The notes under the pieces are model-generated. The model had not been told where the DNA came from and ran no database searches. It saw only the letters and a list, made by a program, of their open reading frames with translations. Below, piece after piece: positions 9,063 through 18,594 of a DNA stretch of 64,000 bases. The first letter of the stretch is position 1. Each line of letters starts with the position of its first letter. The stretch covers positions 71,384 through 135,383 of the forward strand of contig JAEYUO010000072.1 of the NCBI GenBank assembly GCA_023432465.1. Direction: 5' to 3'. Source of the DNA: Planctomycetota bacterium (GTDB lineage Bacteria; Planctomycetota; Phycisphaerae; Phycisphaerales; UBA1924). The position numbers were made by a program, and so were the translations under genes.

Positions 9063-10249
9063 CGCCGGACTCCCTCGGCAGGGACGCCTGAAAGCCGCGA
9101 AACCGCTGCATCGCGTCCCCGCCACGATCGCCGCCCCAGAAGGTGCAGCACGAAGCTGTGCCACTGGACGAGCGTCATCAGAGCGATGCCCACAGGATGG
9201 AGCATCACCGCCGTCAAGCCCTGCTGGAAGCGATTCGCAAGCACAGCGCGCTGAATCAGGTGCATCGCCACGCACACCAGCGCGAGCACGATTGGCATGG
9301 GCAGCGGCCACAACCACTCGCCGCTACCGACCAGCGATGCCGCGGCGTGCACCAGCACGCCCCAGGGAAGCACATGTCCGATCAAGTGCAGGGCCGTCAG
9401 GAACAGAAGGAGCCATACTGAACCGAGTCCCTCGTACGCGTTCTTGGCAAAGCCGCGCCAGGTGTGGACCGGGCCGGTGTACATGCGGCACGACGAGACA
9501 TCGGTCCCATCGAACAGATCGGTGTGGAACCCCGCCCTGCGAAGAACCCGGGGGAGCTTGACGCCATCGTGCATTGAGTCGCGCACGCGCTCATGCCCGC
9601 CCGCTGCCAGATACGCCTCGCGGCGCACCAGGATGAACTGACCGCACGCAGCGCTTGCTGCGGGGTCGTTCGAGCGTCGCATCCGCACGAACGGCAGATA
9701 GCTCAGCAGCACAAAGTGGATCATCGGCACCAGCAGCGACTCCGCCAGTGTGCCGGTGATCTGCCGCGGAAACGTCGAGAGCAGGTCGGCTTTGAGGCCC
9801 GTTGCGGCACCAAGAGCCCGCCTGATGCAATCCGGCGACAGCCGCACATCCGCATCGATGAACAGTAGCCAATCCCCTTGTGCATGCCGCCCGAGTTGGT
9901 CGCACGCATGCTGCTTGCCGATCCAGCCCTCCGGCAGCATCCGTACCGGACACGCGACAACGCGTGGATCTTCCTTGCCGAGCCGTCGCACGATCGAACC
10001 CGTCTCATCCGTGCTGTGATCGTCATACACAAGCACCCGGAGGGCCGTGTGATCGTTTGCCAGCACGGCACGAACGCAGGGCTCGATGTTCTCCTGCTCA
10101 TTCCTGGCCGGGATGCACACCGTGACGGAATCGCCGCGTGCCGGAGCATCCGGTGATGAACGGCGATACAGCCTGAGATTCCAGATCGTCATCGCGAGCG
10201 CGCCAGCGCTAACTGTGAAGGCGATCCACAGCAGGATCACGAGCATCAT
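9059..10249 (-). CDS. crtQ: Family 2 glycosyltransferase, CrtQ-like (C30 carotenoid)
   Basis: A 396-residue membrane-bound GT2 enzyme. An N-terminal helix (residues 2-22) is followed by the GT-A domain with CIPARNEQENI (45-55), VYDDHSTDET (74-83) and the metal-binding IDADV (131-135), then QFILVRREAY. The C-terminal part has two or three more membrane segments. In staphyloxanthin-type pathways CrtQ transfers glucose to 4,4'-diaponeurosporenoate. The call rests on the neighbours (crtO-, crtP- and aldH-like genes) as much as on the domain. The gene overlaps the acyltransferase gene upstream and the peroxiredoxin downstream by 4 nt each, indicating a tight operon. Confidence 0.78.
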   Translation of the reverse strand: MMLVILLWIAFTVSAGALAMTIWNLRLYRRSSPDAPARGDSVTVCIPARNEQENIEPCVRAVLANDHTALRVLVYDDHSTDETGSIVRRLGKEDPRVVACPVRMLPEGWIGKQHACDQLGRHAQGDWLLFIDADVRLSPDCIRRALGAATGLKADLLSTFPRQITGTLAESLLVPMIHFVLLSYLPFVRMRRSNDPAASAACGQFILVRREAYLAAGGHERVRDSMHDGVKLPRVLRRAGFHTDLFDGTDVSSCRMYTGPVHTWRGFAKNAYEGLGSVWLLLFLTALHLIGHVLPWGVLVHAAASLVGSGEWLWPLPMPIVLALVCVAMHLIQRAVLANRFQQGLTAVMLHPVGIALMTLVQWHSFVLHLLGRRSWRGRDAAVSRLSGVPAEGVRR

Positions 10250-11106
10250 CGCGACCCTCCGCCGGTTGGTGTCGCAGGGCTGGTAAACGCGGCATCAACC
10301 GGCATGGACGAGCCCCGCCGCGACTGGATCTCTCCCGCACGCCCCCGCAGACGAAGCCACAGACCGTGCAGAGGATTGACACTCGTCGCAGTGCCCAACC
10401 CAGACCCCACCACAACCGCAAACGGCTCGGCATCCCTGGCGATCACCAGCCGCGAGAGCTCATCCGCTGCGTGCTGCATATGGGCGGAGATGTTCCTGTG
10501 CCACCCCGCGGTGCTCGCCGGCACCGGCGCGGGAACCTCGATCGCATGAACGAAGACCGAGGGCCGCGAGTCCTGCCAGAAAGCATACTCGATCGCCGCG
10601 ACAAGTACGCGAACCTCAGGAAGCCGCGTTGCTATGGCCGCGGCCCCCGGGCGCAGTCGGATTGGCTCGCGCGGGTCGGCGAACCTGCCCTGCGGGGTGA
10701 TGCCGAGCGTGAAGCGTGGGTTCCGCTGACGCAGCTCGTCGATGTACTCCGCCATCGCGGCCAGACTTCGCGGATCGTCGGGATCGATGCCAAAGAGCCC
10801 GAGCTTCCGGAAGAAGCGAAACCGCGCGAGCTGCTCGGCCTCAATGGGGGAGTAATGCTGTCGAAGGGGCATGCGCTCGCGTTGGAACAGCAACGCAACC
10901 AGCGGGTCCCACCACGAGCTGTGTGTGCAGCACATCACCGCTGGCCCTGCGAACGCATTCATCTCGCGCAGAAGCTCGAGCGTCCGGGGCGTCGCGTGCA
11001 CGCGATGGAACCGCTTGCGGAGCAGCCGACGCGTGTACCACGTAAACACCCGCGCAAAGCCCTCGCGCGGGGTTGCCGGGATCAGTTGCTCGCGGCCGCC
11101 GCGCAT
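10246..11106 (-). CDS. crtO: PlsC-type acyltransferase, CrtO-like
   Basis: A 286-residue acyltransferase. The catalytic HX4D motif is HSSWWD (His62-Asp67), and LGITPQGRFADPREP matches the second conserved block of the lysophosphatidate/glycerolphosphate acyltransferase family. In the C30 carotenoid pathway such an enzyme (CrtO) adds a fatty acyl chain to the glucosyl group, giving an ester of the staphyloxanthin type. Placement between crtP-like and crtQ-like genes supports this. Its start overlaps the end of crtP by 25 nt and its stop overlaps crtQ by 4 nt. An alternative is an ordinary phospholipid acyltransferase. Confidence 0.75.
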   Translation of the reverse strand: MRGGREQLIPATPREGFARVFTWYTRRLLRKRFHRVHATPRTLELLREMNAFAGPAVMCCTHSSWWDPLVALLFQRERMPLRQHYSPIEAEQLARFRFFRKLGLFGIDPDDPRSLAAMAEYIDELRQRNPRFTLGITPQGRFADPREPIRLRPGAAAIATRLPEVRVLVAAIEYAFWQDSRPSVFVHAIEVPAPVPASTAGWHRNISAHMQHAADELSRLVIARDAEPFAVVVGSGLGTATSVNPLHGLWLRLRGRAGEIQSRRGSSMPVDAAFTSPATPTGGGSR

Positions 11107-12719
11107 ACCGGTTCGACCTCCTTCCGCCCCGTCCGCGGTGTGCCACCCAGGTCCTCGATCAGCGCGTTCGCCGCCGTCACACCGCTCATCAACACCATCG
11201 GCACGCCAGGCCCGGGGTTCGCCGATCCTCCCGCCAGATACAGATTCTTGAGCACCATGCTGCGGTTGCGGGGCTTGAAGCCGCCCGCCAGACGGCCGTG
11301 CGAGGCAAGGCCGTAGATCGCTCCGCCCTCCGCGTTGTACATCCGGTCGATCTGTGTCGGTGTCAGGTACCGCTCAACCGCGATGTGATTGTCGATGTCC
11401 CCCATGCCGAACCGTCGCATTTTCGCGAGGATGACTTCGCGATAGTGCCGCAGTGTAGGCCCCGGCGAACCATCGGCTTCGAGCCACTTGTGCTCGGGCC
11501 GCAGGTAGGGCGTGTGAACGAGAATGTACATCGCTTCACATCCCGGCGGCGCCTGCACACCCTCCGGCTCCGTGCGGCTGGGCACGGCAAGGTACAGAGT
11601 CGGGTCCTCGGTCGGGATGCCGCGGGCATAGATGTCATTGAACTCCCGCTGCGAGTCACTCGAGAACAGGAAGTCGTGGTGTGCCAGGTGCGGATACTGC
11701 CTGGTCAGGCCAAGATACAGCACCACGCCCGAGCACGCGGGCTTGTAGGTCTTCGCGATCGCGCGGAGCCGGGCATTCGCCCGCGGCGTGTCCAGCAGGT
11801 CGCGGCATGTCCGCTGCACATCACAGTTGGAGATCACGTTCGCAGCGTTGATGACACGCCCGTCCGCGAGTTCCACGCCGATCGCTCGATCACCGGAGGT
11901 CAGAATCCGGCTCACCCTGACGCCGAGCATGCACTCCACGCCCTCCTCGCGAGCGATCCGCTCAAGGGAACGTGCCACCATCCGCGTCCCGCCACGCGGG
12001 TACCAGCACCCATGATCCACCTGTGCTGCGGCAATGAGCGAGAGAATCGCCGGAGCCAGAAAAGGGCTCGAACCCACGTACTGCAGGAAGTGCTCGACAA
12101 GCTGGCGAGTGTGGGGCTCGGGGATCTTCGCGTGCGCGGTGCCGGCCATCGTGCTGTGCATGCGCATCGCCAGCACATCGCGGAGCAGCGCGGCATCCCG
12201 CGGCGGGCCGGACCGCATCATGTCGCCGACGCTGCCGATGTCCTTGTAGAAGAACACCTTCTCGCTCAAGCGGTACATGCGCCGCGAGTACTCGACGAAC
12301 TTCGCATAGCCATCCCCCGCGCCGCTCCCGGGGAAAAGCTGCTCGAACTGTGCCCTCATCCTCGCGACATCTTTGAACAGATCGATCGTGGTGCCATCCT
12401 CAAAGAAGCACCGCCACTGTGGGTCGAGATCCACAAGGTCGATGTAGTCCGCCACGGTGCGGCCCGACCGCTCAATAATGCCGCGCAGCACCTGCGGGAG
12501 CGTGATGATCGTCGGGCCCATGTCGAAGGTAAACCGCCCGGCAGGCGCAGCGGCATTCCCCGCAAACGGCACCGAGAGCACGTTCATCTTGCCGCCGAGG
12601 TGCTCGTTGGAGTCGATGATCGCGACCGAAAGTCCCCTCGCGGCGCATTCCACGGCCGACGAAAGTCCCGCAAGGCCGCCGCCGATTATCACAACGTCAT
12701 AGGTAGGTGTTCTGTGCAT
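11082..12719 (-). CDS. crtP: 4,4'-diaponeurosporene oxygenase-like CrtP
   Basis: A 545-residue FAD-dependent carotenoid oxidase. The N terminus holds the Rossmann dinucleotide motif IIGGGLAGLS. Several blocks resemble Staphylococcus CrtP more than CrtN: DPQWRCFFEDGTTIDLF, QYVGSSPFLAPAILSL, WYPRGGTRMVARSLERIA and QYPHLAHHDFLFS, then the C-terminal FAD block NLYLAGGSANPGPGVPMV. CrtP oxidises the terminal methyl group of 4,4'-diaponeurosporene. A likely product would pass to the adjacent aldehyde dehydrogenase. The resemblance is judged from remembered family sequence, not an alignment. The start is an ATG without a visible SD, 21 nt after the aldH stop. Confidence 0.82.
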   Translation of the reverse strand: MHRTPTYDVVIIGGGLAGLSSAVECAARGLSVAIIDSNEHLGGKMNVLSVPFAGNAAAPAGRFTFDMGPTIITLPQVLRGIIERSGRTVADYIDLVDLDPQWRCFFEDGTTIDLFKDVARMRAQFEQLFPGSGAGDGYAKFVEYSRRMYRLSEKVFFYKDIGSVGDMMRSGPPRDAALLRDVLAMRMHSTMAGTAHAKIPEPHTRQLVEHFLQYVGSSPFLAPAILSLIAAAQVDHGCWYPRGGTRMVARSLERIAREEGVECMLGVRVSRILTSGDRAIGVELADGRVINAANVISNCDVQRTCRDLLDTPRANARLRAIAKTYKPACSGVVLYLGLTRQYPHLAHHDFLFSSDSQREFNDIYARGIPTEDPTLYLAVPSRTEPEGVQAPPGCEAMYILVHTPYLRPEHKWLEADGSPGPTLRHYREVILAKMRRFGMGDIDNHIAVERYLTPTQIDRMYNAEGGAIYGLASHGRLAGGFKPRNRSMVLKNLYLAGGSANPGPGVPMVLMSGVTAANALIEDLGGTPRTGRKEVEPVCAAAASN

Positions 12720-12740
12720 GGTGTTGCTGAAATGCGACTA

Positions 12741-14210
12741 TTAGCGCCGCGTCTCGTATCTCCGGAGCATAAACCGGCCGATGCGATCCGCCGCGGCGGA
12801 GGTCGGGACAGTCAAAGGAAGTCGAAACCACGTCGATGTCCGCGCGATGTGTACAGGCCGGGTGAGCGCGAGCAGTCCCGCTTCGCCCCTGCTTGGGCCC
12901 CATCCACTCGGCCCGCGCCCGGAGATGCTCACACGCGGGTCTCCTGTCGGCACGACACAGTCATTCACGGTCACAATCGCCGAGCCAAGGCGGGAAGCGA
13001 GACGATCGGCGCCCCTCACGTCCCGAGTAAAGACGGCAGTTGCGAGCACGTGCCCCTCGCTCGCTTCGGCGTGGAGCCGCAGGGCATCATCAACATCCGA
13101 GACCGGCGCAACTGCGAGCACGGGACCAAAGTGCCGTCCGCTGATGAGCGCGGCATCGCGTGGACAGTCCGCGATCGCCAGCGGCACAAGAGCGTCTGCC
13201 CTAGGCGCTTCAAGCACGCCCGAAAGGCTGCGCCCGCCCGCGGCCACCGCTTCGCACGAGAGTTCGTAGCACTCCCGGGCCGCACCAGGGTCGATCAGCC
13301 TGCGCGGCCCTGCACCCGCGGCCAACCGGGCAAGCTGCGATACAAAGGCGTGATACACCGATCGCTCGACCAATACACGACGCGGCGCCATGCAGGTCTG
13401 CCCCGCGTTCATCGTCACCGCGTTCCAGATGCTCCGCGCGGCGAGCGACGGGTCCGCATCCGCCAGCACGATCGCCGAGTCCCGCCCCGAGAGCTCCAGC
13501 GTCGTGGGGAGCAGCCGGGAGGCGGCGATTGCGGCGATCTCCCTGCCGACAGAGGTTGATCCGGTGAACATCAGGTGATCAAGCCGCTCATGGGCCAGCA
13601 TTTCCTGACCGGCCTCACGCGTCGCCGCATAGGTGCGCAGCGTTCCCGCGGGAAGCCCCGCCTGCTGAGCAATTTCCAGGAGCATCGCCTGTGTGCGTGG
13701 CGATCGTTCCGACGGCTTGACGACGACGTCATTCCCGGCCACGAGAGCCTGAACCAGTTGCACGCCCAAAAGCTGTACCGGGTAGTTCCATGTCGCGATG
13801 ATGCCCACCCGTCCAAGCGGGGCACGCCCGATGCGATGCGATTGTCCAAGGGACCACCAGGCTCCACCCCGACAACTGCGGCCGCGGAGCAGGCGTGGCG
13901 CATGGCGCTCGTGCCACTTACACGCGGCAAGCAAAGGGAGCAGGTCAGACGTCAACGCCTCCCATCGTGGCTTGTGGACCTCCGCCTCGACATGCTGCAA
14001 GAGCTCATCCGCTCTCGCGACAAGCACGTCCCGAAATCGCCGCACCCATGCGCAGCGAGCCGCGGCAGATGTTCCCGCCCATTCCGATGGCATCAGAGAA
14101 TCGACAGCGATCGGGTCGGTCGGGGACGCGGACATGCCCGCGGCGGCGGGGCGTTCTCCCGTCGCCTCGAAACGGGAACGTGGTATGGTGGTTTCGACAA
14201 CCGCTGGCAT
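12741..14210 (-). CDS. aldH: Aldehyde dehydrogenase, AldH of C30 carotenoid pathway
   Basis: A 489-residue NAD(P)-dependent aldehyde dehydrogenase. Visible features are TWNYP (Asn142), VVKPSERSP (Lys165), MFTGSTSVG, the general-base Glu239 in LELSG (usually LELGG) and the nucleophile Cys273 in NAGQTCMAPRR. In staphyloxanthin-type biosynthesis AldH converts the 4,4'-diaponeurosporenal made by CrtP to the acid, which CrtQ then glucosylates. This gene is first in the minus-strand operon aldH-crtP-crtO-crtQ-peroxiredoxin. The start is uncertain: a second ATG at codon 26 (MSASPT) is possible. About 170 nt separate it from divergent crtN. Confidence 0.82.
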   Translation of the reverse strand: MPAVVETTIPRSRFEATGERPAAAGMSASPTDPIAVDSLMPSEWAGTSAAARCAWVRRFRDVLVARADELLQHVEAEVHKPRWEALTSDLLPLLAACKWHERHAPRLLRGRSCRGGAWWSLGQSHRIGRAPLGRVGIIATWNYPVQLLGVQLVQALVAGNDVVVKPSERSPRTQAMLLEIAQQAGLPAGTLRTYAATREAGQEMLAHERLDHLMFTGSTSVGREIAAIAASRLLPTTLELSGRDSAIVLADADPSLAARSIWNAVTMNAGQTCMAPRRVLVERSVYHAFVSQLARLAAGAGPRRLIDPGAARECYELSCEAVAAGGRSLSGVLEAPRADALVPLAIADCPRDAALISGRHFGPVLAVAPVSDVDDALRLHAEASEGHVLATAVFTRDVRGADRLASRLGSAIVTVNDCVVPTGDPRVSISGRGPSGWGPSRGEAGLLALTRPVHIARTSTWFRLPLTVPTSAAADRIGRFMLRRYETRR

Positions 14211-14382
14211 CGCTCTATCCCGAAAAGCTCCAACATCACCACGAGGTGAATCCGGCCGTTACGGGTGTTTCGATATCAAGGCTACGAGCGATTCACGTCC
14301 GCAGAATCCAAATTCAATCGGTAAGCGTGATTGAGCACCCTGCTTGGGGGGCGAGCATCCGGACCGGAAAGTAGCGAATGGC

Positions 14383-15966
14383 ATGATGACAACGCATTCA
14401 AGCCCGGTGGCGATCGTTGGGGCAGGCCCGGGTGGTTTGGCCATGGCCATGCTGCTCGCGGCGCGAGGCGTGCCCGTGCGGGTCTATGAATCCATGGCCA
14501 CGCCCGGCGGGCGCACCAGCCGCATCCTTCTGGACTCGCCTGTCGGGAAGTTCGGGTTCGACCGTGGCCCCACCTTCTTTCTCATGCCGTATGTTCTTGA
14601 GGAGATCTTCGCGGCGTCCGGCAGACGCCTGACAGACTACGCCGACCTCACTCGTCTTGACCCCATGTACCGGCTCATCATGGGACGGTCAGGCCAGGCG
14701 CCGATCTCAATCGACACCACACAGGACGTTGAGGAAATGTCGCGCCGGCTCGCCGGTATCAACGCCGCGGACGGCGCTGCGTTCGAGCGCTTCATCGCGG
14801 ACAACCGCGCCAAGCTCTCCCTCATGGAGCCCATCCTCCGCTCCCCGATGCGAGGTCTGAGCGATGTCATCACGCTCGGCTCCACGCGTTTCTTGCCGCA
14901 TCTGTCTCCGCACCTCTCCGTCGATGGTCTGCTCCGCAAGTACTTCCAGGACCCGCACGTCCGGATGGCGGTGTCATTCCAGAGCAAGTACCTCGGCATG
15001 AGCCCGCTCGAGTGCCCGAGCCTCTTCACGATTCTCCCCTTTATCGAGTACGAGTACGGCGTCTGGCACCCGCGCGGCGGATGCTCCGCACTCCTTGAAG
15101 CGATGACGACTGCCTGCGAAGAGATGGGAGTCGAGTTCCGTTTCTCTTGCCCCGTCGCGGGGATCGAACGCGACGGCTCCAGGATCGTGGGCGTGCGGCT
15201 GCCCGATGGCCGTATCGAGCGCCACCCGCACGTCGTGGTCAATGCCGATGCGACCGCGGCGATCAAGCGATTTCTCCCCGAAGAAGCGCGCCGACGTTTC
15301 GGCTCCGGAGTCGGCAGCGCGAGCGACCGCAAGATCAACTCCATGCGATACTCCTGCAGCACGGCCATGCTGTACCTCGGCATCCGCGGAGCCGCCGATC
15401 TGCCACACCACACAATCTACATTTCCTCGGACTACCGCGGCAACCTCGAGGACATCACGACCAACGGCACACTCAGCGAAGACCCCAGTCTCTATGTTTG
15501 CAACCCTGTGCCGATCGATCCCTCGCTCGCCCCACCCGGCCACGCATCGCTCTATGTGCTGCTGCCGACCCCGAACCTCAAGGACGGGCGAATCGAATGG
15601 ACATCCCAAGCCGCCAACGTCCGTGCGACCATGCTCGAGCAGCTCGAGCAACGGTTCGGGATCGATGGCATCGAGCAGCGCATTGTTGTTGAGAAGATGA
15701 TCACGCCCGCAGACTGGCAGAGCGGGATCGACGGGATGGGGCCCATCAACTTCGGCGCAACGTTTAATCTCGCGCACAACCTCGGGCAGATGCTCCACAA
15801 GCGTGTACAGCATCGCCTTGATGGCTTTGATGGCCTTTGGTTCGTCGGAGGCGGGACCCACCCCGGTTCCGGACTTCCGGTGATCTTCCTCTCGGCTCAG
15901 ATCGCCTCATCCATGCTCCTCAGCGAACTCGGGGCCCAAGTCCAGCCAGAACTCGCGGCGGTCTGA
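14383..15966 (+). CDS. crtN: 4,4'-diapophytoene desaturase-like CrtN
   Basis: A 527-residue FAD-dependent desaturase. It opens with IVGAGPGGLAMAMLL and then GFDRGPTFFLMPYVLEEIF. Later blocks (SCSTAMLYLGI, the NLED..LSEDPSLYVC..P segment, and SLYVLLPTPNLKDG) match Staphylococcus CrtN closely by eye, and the C terminus carries the FAD block LWFVGGGTHPGSGLPVI. CrtN desaturates the C30 chain; in planctomycetes the C30 backbone is known to come through a squalene route, and no squalene-synthesis gene is in this window. The start at 14383 (GGAAAG upstream; another ATG follows at once) is preferred over an in-frame ATG at 14344. It is divergent from aldH, so both may share the ~170-nt control region. 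Confidence 0.83.
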   Translation: MMTTHSSPVAIVGAGPGGLAMAMLLAARGVPVRVYESMATPGGRTSRILLDSPVGKFGFDRGPTFFLMPYVLEEIFAASGRRLTDYADLTRLDPMYRLIMGRSGQAPISIDTTQDVEEMSRRLAGINAADGAAFERFIADNRAKLSLMEPILRSPMRGLSDVITLGSTRFLPHLSPHLSVDGLLRKYFQDPHVRMAVSFQSKYLGMSPLECPSLFTILPFIEYEYGVWHPRGGCSALLEAMTTACEEMGVEFRFSCPVAGIERDGSRIVGVRLPDGRIERHPHVVVNADATAAIKRFLPEEARRRFGSGVGSASDRKINSMRYSCSTAMLYLGIRGAADLPHHTIYISSDYRGNLEDITTNGTLSEDPSLYVCNPVPIDPSLAPPGHASLYVLLPTPNLKDGRIEWTSQAANVRATMLEQLEQRFGIDGIEQRIVVEKMITPADWQSGIDGMGPINFGATFNLAHNLGQMLHKRVQHRLDGFDGLWFVGGGTHPGSGLPVIFLSAQIASSMLLSELGAQVQPELAAV

Positions 15967-15968
15967 GG

Positions 15969-16907
15969 TCACTCGCTGTTGAAGCAACCGCCAAGCTCGC
16001 GGCAAACGACATCGCTCCAGCCCATGCCCGCCGCCGCCTCAAGCCGAGTCAGCGGCTCGCCCGGCCGCTCCTCCCCGAGGTCAAACGTCGAGTGGTGCAT
16101 CGGCATGAGCTTCCCGTTCTCACCCCGAAGGTGGCGGAACATCCTCCACACCTGCTCCGGCGTGGCGTGTGCCTGCTCCCACGGCTCGTAGGCGCCCACC
16201 CCGAAGATCGAGAGGTCGACCGGACCAACCCGCTCGAACGCATCCGTCGCGGCGGTGTCGCCCGCGAAGAGCACCCTCCGCCGACCCATCTGCATCACGT
16301 ACGAGTTGAACCCGCGGCGTCGATCCACCGCCGTTCTCGCCCCCCAGTGCGCCGGACGGATCGCATCGATTCGAAGCGGCCCGATGCTGATCGAGCCTGT
16401 CCACGGAAGCTCGAGCACCGCTCGGAACCCCGCGGGGATCAGCCGCTGCGTGCGTGCGGCGGTAATGACGGTCGCGCCACGGGCCGGACCTGCCGCGAGC
16501 CGCCGAAGTGTCGGCCGATCCAGATGGTCGAAGTGCGCGTGCGAGAGCAACACCAGATCGATCGGCGGCAGCATCGACTCGGTAATCGCGGGCTGCGTCA
16601 GCCGTCGCAGTCCAAAGGTCCTCTGCCCGAGCGTGATGCCGATGCGCTCCGAAAACACAGGATCCGTCAGCACGGTCATGCGGCGCTGGCCCGCTGTCTG
16701 AAGACTCAGGAGCACTGTGGCGTGCCCGACCCACATCGCGGATACTTCCCCACTGCCGAACTGACAGAGGGGGGATTCCCCGAAGTCCGGGGTCGGCGCC
16801 GAAGGGGGGTGCAACGACTCCCAGAGGTTCCGCGGATATCGCCGCATCCCCGACTGGGCCGCTTTGGTTGCAAGCTTGAGCCGCGCAAGCGCCTTGGAAG
16901 TCTGCAT
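15969..16907 (-). CDS. MBL-fold hydrolase, UlaG/NAPE-PLD-like
   Basis: About 312 residues of the metallo-beta-lactamase fold class with the N-acyl-phosphatidylethanolamine phospholipase D/UlaG layout. Features are an MWVGHATVLLSL strand, LTDPVFSER, the metal motif SHAHFDHLD, PAHWGAR, VLFAGDTAATDAF and LMPMHHSTFDLG. The DP.FS and HW.R blocks are typical of the lipid-hydrolysing subgroup, but the substrate is unknown. I prefer the ATG at 16907 (MQTSKALARLK), which has GGGG upstream; an in-frame ATG at 16973 would add 22 residues. It converges on crtN with only 2 nt between the genes. Confidence 0.8.
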   Translation of the reverse strand: MQTSKALARLKLATKAAQSGMRRYPRNLWESLHPPSAPTPDFGESPLCQFGSGEVSAMWVGHATVLLSLQTAGQRRMTVLTDPVFSERIGITLGQRTFGLRRLTQPAITESMLPPIDLVLLSHAHFDHLDRPTLRRLAAGPARGATVITAARTQRLIPAGFRAVLELPWTGSISIGPLRIDAIRPAHWGARTAVDRRRGFNSYVMQMGRRRVLFAGDTAATDAFERVGPVDLSIFGVGAYEPWEQAHATPEQVWRMFRHLRGENGKLMPMHHSTFDLGEERPGEPLTRLEAAAGMGWSDVVCRELGGCFNSE

Positions 16908-17150
16908 CGCCCCAACTGATCGGACGATGTGGCCGTCGGTCCCGACTTCCCGGCTTGGTTTGCGGTGGGGCATGGTCAGCAGGGTGAGAGCAACTGGCGC
17001 GCCTGTGCAAACAAAGACGATACGCGGGCACTTTCGGGCAAGTTCGTACCCTCGACGCCCATTCTCCAAACCGCCCTTCGATCCGCGGTACACTCGAACT
17101 CCGCGGACCGTCGCGTGTACCTCACGACTTCTCTGAGAAAGGTCGAATTC

Positions 17151-18557
17151 ATGGCCAAACTATCCTTCCACGGCGCGGCGGGAGAGGTGACAGGATCGTG
17201 CTACCTCCTCGAGACGCCCCGCGCCCGCATCCTGATCGATTATGGGATGTTTCAGGGCGGTCGTGACACGCGCAGACGCAACGCCCAGCTTCCGCCGATC
17301 CGGCCTGCCGAGCTCGATGCGGTTGTCCTGACGCATGCCCACTTGGACCATTGCGGCCGCCTCCCGCTGCTGGTCCATCAGGGCTATCGCGGCCCGATCT
17401 TCGCCACACCCGCGACCATCAGCCTCGCGGGCATCATCCTCCGAGACTCCGCCGCGATCCAGGAGATGGATGCGACGCAGGAGAGTCGGCGCCGCGCCCG
17501 GCAGGGTCGTCCTCCGGTCAGCCCGCTCTACACCTCCAAGGATGCCGCCGCGGTTCTCCGGCTGTTCGAGCCCGTGCGCTATGAGGAGCACCGGGAAATC
17601 GCCCCAGGCATCGAGATCCGCCTTGTCGATGCCGGGCACATCCTCGGCTCCGCGTCCGTGCAGATGACGGTGAAGGACCGCGCCTCCGACAAAGAGAAGC
17701 CCCGGACCGTCGTGTTCTCCGGCGACATCGGTGTCAAGGGCTCCCCGCTGCTCCGGGATCCGACCCCGCTCGAGCACGCTGATCTACTCGTGCTCGAATC
17801 CACCTATGGCGACAGGGATCATCGCCAGCGAACGCAAACGATCGAGGAGCTGATCACGATCATCGAAGAGGCGCAGGCCGAAGATGGGAAGATCCTGATC
17901 CCGGCGTTCGCTGTCGGGCGCACGCAGGATGTGACTTATCATCTCGGTCAGGCCCTGCGTGGGGGCAGGCCCAAGTCGCTGAACGTCTACCTCGATAGCC
18001 CGATGGCCATCGAGACCAGCGAGTTGTACAAGCGTCACCGCCGGCTCTTTGATGAAGAAGCGGGGGAGTTGTGGCGCACCGGGCGGCCGCCCCTGGAGTT
18101 CCCCGGGTTCCAATACGCCCGCACGCCTCAGCAATCGCAGCGACTCAACACCATCCGCGGCGGAATGATCGTCATCGCCGGCGCGGGGATGTGCACCGGC
18201 GGCAGGATCGTCCACCACCTCCGTCACGGGCTGTGGCAGCCTTCAACCCACGTCGTGTTCGTCGGATACCAGGCTCAGGGCACACTCGGGCGCGAACTCG
18301 TCGACGGCGCGGAACGCGTCCGCATCTTCGGCGAGAGCATCGCGGTAAAGGCGTCGGTCCACACCCTCGGCGGGTTTAGCGCCCACGCCGGCCAGACAGG
18401 CCTTGTCGAGTGGGCCTCGGCCCTGAAGAAGTCCGGGCCAAAGGTCTTTCTGACGCACGGCGAAGATCAGCAGCGACAGGGGCTTTCACGTGCATTGCGA
18501 AGACACCTTGGCCTCCGGTCGACGCTCCCGTCGCTCGGACAGACGATCACGTTCTGA
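17151..18557 (+). CDS. MBL/beta-CASP ribonuclease-like protein
   Basis: A 468-residue protein of the CPSF-73/RNase J-related branch. The MBL domain opens with SFHGAAGEVTGSCYLL and has the metal motif THAHLDHCGR (61-70), a VDAGHILGSAS histidine and a VVFSGDIG Asp. The beta-CASP domain follows with AFAVGRTQ and IVIAGAGMCTGGRIVHHL, and an RMMBL-type C terminus has LGGFSAHAGQ and VFLTHGE. Such proteins are RNA endo- or exonucleases. The ATG at 17151 is preceded by GAAAGG. It faces divergently from the UlaG-like gene. An upstream in-frame extension reads through unrelated sequence and is rejected. Confidence 0.87.
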   Translation: MAKLSFHGAAGEVTGSCYLLETPRARILIDYGMFQGGRDTRRRNAQLPPIRPAELDAVVLTHAHLDHCGRLPLLVHQGYRGPIFATPATISLAGIILRDSAAIQEMDATQESRRRARQGRPPVSPLYTSKDAAAVLRLFEPVRYEEHREIAPGIEIRLVDAGHILGSASVQMTVKDRASDKEKPRTVVFSGDIGVKGSPLLRDPTPLEHADLLVLESTYGDRDHRQRTQTIEELITIIEEAQAEDGKILIPAFAVGRTQDVTYHLGQALRGGRPKSLNVYLDSPMAIETSELYKRHRRLFDEEAGELWRTGRPPLEFPGFQYARTPQQSQRLNTIRGGMIVIAGAGMCTGGRIVHHLRHGLWQPSTHVVFVGYQAQGTLGRELVDGAERVRIFGESIAVKASVHTLGGFSAHAGQTGLVEWASALKKSGPKVFLTHGEDQQRQGLSRALRRHLGLRSTLPSLGQTITF

Positions 18558-18594
18558 AGCCCACATCTGCCCGCGGCCGATTCCCTCGACGCTC

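Noticed and set aside
11073..13559. An 828-codon plus-strand frame across crtP and aldH
   Set aside because: It is antisense to the carotenoid genes, crosses their boundaries and has an Arg/His-rich composition.
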